From Candidatus Woesebacteria bacterium GW2011_GWA1_41_7 (GTDB lineage: Bacteria; Patescibacteriota; Microgenomatia; UBA8517), in NCBI GenBank assembly GCA_000997405.1, contig LCBU01000046.1:1-8760 (forward strand): a stretch of 8,760 nucleotides of DNA, in the 5' to 3' direction. The number at the start of each line of letters is the position of its first letter. Position 1 is the stretch's first letter. The notes beneath the pieces were generated by a model, which saw nothing but the letters and a program-made list of their open reading frames with translations, was not told the DNA's origin and did not search any database. This document shows positions 6,040 through 8,760 of this stretch, piece by piece. The translations under genes were made by a program, and so were the position numbers.

Positions 6040-6303
6040 TTAACCTCCCTGGGCGGACATGTCTCTTAAGTCAGTACTCATAAGCCCCAGGAGAGTATCT
6101 AAGGCCATTATTCTATAAGGGCCCGCTTTATACACCTCACTCTCTGGGAAGCGACTGTAATAACCCGATTAATAGTTCAATTTATCCACAAGAGCCATGA
6201 CCAAAGAGATTGAGGGTCTTTCCTGCCTGATAACTATATCAAAGTATACATACTCGCCTCAGAAAGCCTTTCGGTTTTTCTTCGTCAACGGCTTATGTCG
6301 CAT
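6040..6303 (-). pseudogene. Possible coding remnant with two in-frame stops
   Basis: From an ATG at 6301-6303 the minus strand reads 88 codons interrupted by TGA (6259-6261) and TAA (6169-6171) before a final TAA at 6040-6042. The pieces look protein-like: GEYVYFDIVIRQERPSISLV leading to MALVDKLNY, then SGYYSRFPESEVYKAGPYRI leading to MALDTLLGLMSTDLRD. No family is recognised. Because TGA is a stop elsewhere in this window, recoding is unlikely. It may be a decayed gene, two small genes, or chance. Confidence 0.22.
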
Positions 6304-6336
6304 TTCGTGAAAACAACCCATAATTTTCGTGAAAAC
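6303..6336. repeat. Two 12-bp direct repeats, 22-bp period
   Basis: TTTCGTGAAAAC occurs at 6303-6314 and again at 6325-6336. The 22-base period is about two helical turns, so both copies face the same side of the DNA. The core TTTCGTGAAA is nearly palindromic, as in operator half-sites. Repeated binding of a transcription factor is a reasonable guess. Confidence 0.5.
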
Positions 6337-6360
6337 CTCCCCTGTTTCAGAGTAATGTAT

Positions 6361-6374
6361 CCTATAATTATAGG
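6361..6374. repeat. Perfect 14-bp palindrome containing TATAAT on both strands
   Basis: CCTATAATTATAGG is a perfect inverted repeat. It provides a TATAAT -10 hexamer in either direction, at 6363-6368 (plus) and 6367-6372 (minus), and lies 24 bases from the direct repeats. No good -35 is visible for either direction. Confidence 0.45.
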
Positions 6375-6449
6375 TTATTCACCCCTCTCCTCCCCTCTTT
6401 GTATGTATCACTAAAAATCCTTACTATAAAAAATAAATAATTATGAAGA

Positions 6450-7220
6450 TTAGGCTCCCCAGTGGGTTGAAATAAACATGGCAATGAAGATCAAAACCCC
6501 AACTACCAGGTGTTCCCTAATGGTAGATTTGAAATATCTACCCTCAAGCTTTGCCTGACCCAAACCCAGAAGCATATAAAAAGATGTTGTCAGTAGGAGT
6601 GAACCTACAACGATCGTTACCGGCCAGAAATATAAAATAGCGGCCAGTTCGGTTGTTACCAACGCTGCGCCCGCTGAAAGATATACCAAATCTTTTGAGT
6701 ATTCTTTGGTTAAAAGCATCGACCAAAAGCCTTGGATATAAAGCAAAAGCGAAAAAACAAAAACAGCGGGGATCAGGTAATAAATTTCTGTTCTGATAGA
6801 CAAAATTGCGTCAAAAATAAGGAAAGAAGCGAGTAAAGTGATGACAAAACCTACTCCCCTCGCCGCCCGCAGGAGAGCAATTGTCCTGACCGAAGCTACT
6901 GAATAAATATTTGCCGTCAGGCAAAGTATATAAATGCCCATTCCGTAAAATATAACAATCGGAACTTTTGCGAAAATGTTTGTCGGAAGTAAAAACCAGA
7001 AAAATCCGACCCCTAGGGTAAACATTACGGGAAGAACCAGTGTCAGAAGAGTCATGTTTGCTTTTAATGTTTCAAAGAGTGACCATAAAAAAAGCGTAAA
7101 AGTCAGGGCACCTAAAATCCCGATTGCCCAAAACCTATTTTGGTCGTTCAAAAACTGGATTCCGACAAAACCCAACGAAAGAATAACGGAGGTTATAACA
7201 AAGCGGGTGCGTTTAGACAT
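6450..7220 (-). CDS. Polytopic membrane protein, unknown function
   Basis: The 256-residue protein is almost wholly hydrophobic, with about eight or nine predicted membrane segments, for example ITSVILSLGFVGIQFL (9-24), FWAIGILGALTFTLFLW (30-46), LLTLVLPVMFTLGVGFFWFL (58-77), IVIFYGMGIYILCLTANIY (88-106), GFVITLLASFLIFDAIL (123-139) and VVVGSLLLTTSFYMLLGLG-like and VVGVLIFIAMFIS segments near the C-terminus. Short basic loops such as RAARG and TKEYSKD separate them. No catalytic or transport motif is recognised. It starts 22 bases after yebC on the same strand, so the two are probably co-transcribed. No Shine-Dalgarno is obvious before the ATG at 7220. The pairing with yebC looks like a lineage-specific arrangement rather than the yebC-ruvC order of many bacteria. 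Confidence 0.68.
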   Translation of the reverse strand: MSKRTRFVITSVILSLGFVGIQFLNDQNRFWAIGILGALTFTLFLWSLFETLKANMTLLTLVLPVMFTLGVGFFWFLLPTNIFAKVPIVIFYGMGIYILCLTANIYSVASVRTIALLRAARGVGFVITLLASFLIFDAILSIRTEIYYLIPAVFVFSLLLYIQGFWSMLLTKEYSKDLVYLSAGAALVTTELAAILYFWPVTIVVGSLLLTTSFYMLLGLGQAKLEGRYFKSTIREHLVVGVLIFIAMFISTHWGA

Positions 7221-7242
7221 TAGAATCTTTATTTAGAACTTA

Positions 7243-7980
7243 TCAGGCAACGGTTTCCATTAAAGCGTCGGGTATGTCTGCATTGGTAAACATCTTCTGC
7301 ACATCGTCGTGACTCTCTACTTCCTCAATAAACTTCACAACTTTAGCGGCTGTCGCAGCATCCGATATTGCAACAAAGTTTTTCGGTTTCATTTGAAGTT
7401 CTGTTTCTTTAACCTCAAACCCTTTGGCAACCAGTGCTTTATGGATTTGTCCCAATTTGTCGGGGGCAACATATACTTCAAACTCACTACCTACATCCTC
7501 CATATCCTCCACCCCGGCATCAATCAGCTCCAACATCTCTGTGTCCGGGTCATCGGTTTTTTTAATAACCATAAAACCCTTGCTTTCAAAATTAAAGGCA
7601 ACTGAATTCGGTCCGCCCATACTCCCCCCTACCCTATCAAAAAGATTTTTAATTTCTTGAGCGGTTCTGTTTTTGTTATCGGATAAAACTTCTATCAGCA
7701 CGCCAATTCCACCGGGACCAAATCCCTCATACATAATTTCCTCCAGGTTTGCTGCTTCAGTAGTTGCTTTGGCAATTGCCCTGTCGATATTTTCCTTTGG
7801 CATACTTGCGGCTCTGGCTTTGTCGATTTCAAAACGAAGCTTAAAATTCATATCCGGATCTCCGCCGGACTTGGCTGCAATCATAATAGCGCGCGCAAGT
7901 TTGGAAAAAAGATTTCCTTTGGCTGCATCATTTGTAGCTTTTTGTCGCTTAATTGTGGCGAAATGTGAGTGTCCGCTCAT
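7243..7980 (-). CDS. yebC: YebC/PmpR/TACO1-family protein
   Basis: The 245-residue product matches the full family length. The N-terminus MSGHSHFATIKRQKATNDAA with GNLFSKLARAIMIAAKSGG, PKENIDRAIAKAT, IMYEGFGPGGIGVLIEVLSDNKNRTAQEI, GGSMGGPNSVAFNFESKG and the C-terminal FIEEVESHDDVQKMFTNADIP are all characteristic. Members were first described as transcription regulators; more recent work links them to relief of ribosome stalling, notably at proline stretches, together with the mitochondrial TACO1 homologue. The start is the ATG at 7980, where MSGHSHF begins; an in-frame TTG at 8001 would place the -10 inside the coding region. A TATAAT ten bases upstream implies a nearly leaderless mRNA. The stop is TGA. 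The gene looks complete. Confidence 0.95.
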   Translation of the reverse strand: MSGHSHFATIKRQKATNDAAKGNLFSKLARAIMIAAKSGGDPDMNFKLRFEIDKARAASMPKENIDRAIAKATTEAANLEEIMYEGFGPGGIGVLIEVLSDNKNRTAQEIKNLFDRVGGSMGGPNSVAFNFESKGFMVIKKTDDPDTEMLELIDAGVEDMEDVGSEFEVYVAPDKLGQIHKALVAKGFEVKETELQMKPKNFVAISDAATAAKVVKFIEEVESHDDVQKMFTNADIPDALMETVA

Positions 7981-7990
7981 AGCTTTTTGT

Positions 7991-7996
7991 ATTATA
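7991..7996 (-). promoter_or_regulatory. -10 element (TATAAT) of yebC
   Basis: A perfect TATAAT on the minus strand ends ten bases before the ATG at 7980. The matching -35 position reads only a T-run (TTTTTT at 8014-8019). No Shine-Dalgarno fits in the short leader. Confidence 0.5.
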
Positions 7997-8151
7997 CCCA
8001 AAATAAACTCAGGAAAAAAGCCCTACGGGTGAAAAACTGAATCGATGAAGAATTGGTTATAAGGGTGGTACAGGGAAGAATCGGTGCTAGATAGTTTAAA
8101 GAAAATTGTAAAAGAGGGTTTTTGGCTCTTTATACGAGTCTCTTTATCTTT

Positions 8152-8465
8152 CTAGTGAAGGTTTACTTCATCTTCCCTGCGGACCTAAAATCTGAATTTC
8201 GTTGTTCTAATCGCGTAGTCAGGTGGAAAATTATCCCACTATGTGGACAGTCCTTAGCCGCATGTGGCTAGGGTGTCGCGTGACTTACGCCATTGATCCT
8301 ACCAACAAAAATGTGTATGGGAAGTTTTTTTGGAACTCTCATTGGAACCCAACATGGTATGGTCATAGAAACAGACCTGGTCCAGAACCAAGCGTTTCAT
8401 ACTCCCTCCCCGAGGATCGGCGAACGGCGAAATAATTAAATGTGCTATCTAGTCCTTCACTAGTA
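8152..8465 (-). ncRNA. Candidate structured RNA of about 310 nt
   Basis: The ends of this stretch form a perfect 10-bp stem: CTAGTGAAGG at 8152-8161 is complementary to CCTTCACTAG at 8454-8463. A minus-strand promoter (TTGCAA, 16 bases, TACAAT) would start transcription at about 8465, right at the 5' strand of that stem. Inside are several hairpins, given in plus-strand coordinates: CCTTAGCC 8252-8259 with GGCTAGGG 8266-8273, GCGT with ACGC near 8279-8291, and CCTC with GAGG near 8405-8415. A weak A/T hairpin (AAAGAG 8111-8116 with CTCTTT 8126-8131) lies beyond the 3' end. Key motifs of RNase P RNA, tmRNA and SRP RNA were not found. The region has no convincing protein. Support is structural only, and a stem this long can occur by chance. 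Confidence 0.3.
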
Positions 8466-8471
8466 ATTTGG

Positions 8472-8499
8472 ATTGTAACAATAAATTTTTATTTTGCAA
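8472..8499 (-). promoter_or_regulatory. Minus-strand promoter upstream of the candidate RNA
   Basis: TTGCAA (8494-8499), a 16-base A/T-rich spacer and TACAAT (8472-8477) read on the minus strand. There is no minus-strand gene start just downstream, which points to a non-coding transcript. Confidence 0.4.
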
Positions 8500-8522
8500 G
8501 TGCGTATTAAAAAGAAAACCTC

Positions 8523-8550
8523 TTGACTTTCACAACCGCCTCCCTATACT
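8523..8550 (+). promoter_or_regulatory. Promoter of the TPR gene
   Basis: TTGACT (8523-8528), 16 bases, then TATACT (8545-8550). The ATG follows 17 bases after the -10, giving a leader of about ten bases with no Shine-Dalgarno. Confidence 0.6.
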
Positions 8551-8567
8551 CAATTACAGTTATTTAA

Positions 8568-8760
8568 ATGGACACTTCTGCCGTTCAAACAGCTGTCAGT
8601 CTAGCGCTTTCAGGAAAATGGGATGAAGCAATCACCGTTAACCTCGATATACTCAAGAGTGACCCCCAAGATACCGGGGCTTTATGTAGACTTGCCCGCG
8701 CATACTATGAATTAGGGGAAATATCAAAGGCCCAGGATACCACAAATAAAATTCTGGAAA
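8568..8760 (+). CDS. Tetratricopeptide-repeat protein, N-terminal part (runs off the right edge)
   Basis: The 64 visible residues start MDTSAVQTAVSLALSGKWDE and continue with AITVNLDILKSDPQDTGALC and RLARAYYELGEISKAQDTTN. The spacing of W/A-x-x-x-N/L-x-x-x-L...DP...A-x-x-x-L-A-x-A-Y-x-x-L-G-x-x-x-x-A is that of TPR motifs, with about one and a half repeats in view. TPR proteins are helical scaffolds for protein-protein contacts, so the partner and role cannot be read from this part. No signal peptide is seen, so the visible part is likely cytoplasmic. A good promoter lies directly upstream and the mRNA leader is very short. The gene is the only plus-strand gene right of metK and looks independently expressed. 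Confidence 0.72.
   Translation, partial: MDTSAVQTAVSLALSGKWDEAITVNLDILKSDPQDTGALCRLARAYYELGEISKAQDTTNKILE

Larger units (their letters stand above)
5650..6449. other. 800-base region without a convincing gene
   Basis: No reading frame here has recognisable family motifs. The stretch holds a hairpin TGAGG-CTAAAA-CCTCA at about 5684-5699, overlapping low-confidence ORFs on both strands (plus 5674-5883, 69 residues; minus 5697-5849, 50 residues), a protein-like minus-strand frame broken by two stops (6040-6303), a pair of 12-base direct repeats (6303-6336) and a 14-base palindrome (6361-6374). From 6375 to 6400 the plus strand is pyrimidine-rich. It could be decayed coding DNA or a regulatory or RNA region. 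Confidence 0.4.

Noticed and set aside
6259..6261. In-frame TGA as evidence for recoding (TGA = Gly)
   Set aside because: yebC, the HAD gene and the Cys-rich ORF end at TGA, and none of the recognised genes contains an in-frame TGA, so the standard code fits.
8015..8032. Minus-strand CCC-GTA-GGG hairpin followed by a T-run, terminator-like
   Set aside because: The stem has only three strong pairs, too short for an intrinsic terminator.
8064..8075. GGGTGGTAC resembling the T-box antiterminator motif
   Set aside because: There is no specifier loop, no matching terminator and no aminoacyl-tRNA synthetase or amino-acid gene downstream.
8346..8400. Weak similarity to 5S rRNA (TGGTCATAG, AAACA, ACCTGGTCC, GAACC in order)
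   Set aside because: The spacing is too short, the rest of 5S does not follow, and no rRNA genes are nearby. It is probably coincidence.
8223..8435. 70-codon plus-strand ORF starting at GTG, rich in Trp, His and Asn
   Set aside because: The composition is unusual, no family is recognised, no promoter or Shine-Dalgarno precedes it, and it overlaps several stable hairpins of the candidate RNA.
1..8760. CRISPR arrays, insertion sequences, tRNA genes
   Set aside because: No regularly spaced repeat array, no transposase other than the Xer-type recombinase, and no cloverleaf with a TTCGA-type T-loop was found by eye.

Overview
The window most resembles a fragment of a Candidate Phyla Radiation (Patescibacteria) genome, perhaps Microgenomates-like. 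This is inferred from gene style and order: a SIMPL-domain protein after gyrA, yebC followed by a polytopic membrane protein, many short lineage-specific proteins, and very short promoter-to-start distances. The genetic code looks standard: TGA ends yebC, the HAD gene and the Cys-rich ORF, and tryptophan is TGG. That argues against the TGA=Gly code of Gracilibacteria and Absconditabacteria. No phylogenetic test was possible.

Left part (1-2000): the first 150 bases are the end of ribosomal protein L24 (rplX) and the first 26 codons of L5 (rplE). They are joined in frame to the C-terminal beta-propeller of DNA gyrase A, which runs to 804. A membrane-anchored SIMPL protein follows, and a small alpha/beta hydrolase is convergent to it.

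Middle (2000-5650): metK is preceded by a recognisable SAM-I (S-box) riboswitch whose 3' elements overlap the Shine-Dalgarno and AUG. metK itself lacks a conserved C-terminal block and is frameshifted. On the minus strand lie, in transcription order, a HAD-family phosphatase, a tyrosine recombinase missing its first catalytic Arg and its Lys, a small Cys-rich protein, and a degenerate kinase-like protein.

Right part (5650-8760): about 800 bases have no convincing gene but hold a pair of direct repeats, a palindrome and possible coding remnants. Then yebC and a polytopic membrane protein form a minus-strand pair. About 590 bases follow without a convincing gene. They contain a candidate structured RNA with its own promoter. 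A TPR protein runs off the right edge.

Two themes stand out. First, most minus-strand genes and the SIMPL gene have a -10 hexamer 6-12 bases before the start codon, which predicts leaderless or nearly leaderless mRNAs; metK and rplE are the exceptions. Second, three conserved genes (SIMPL, metK, recombinase) each lack an internal block of roughly 90-150 bp, and L5 is spliced to GyrA. The simplest reading is assembly error or strain-variant collapse, but this must be checked on reads before any biological meaning is given to the deletions.
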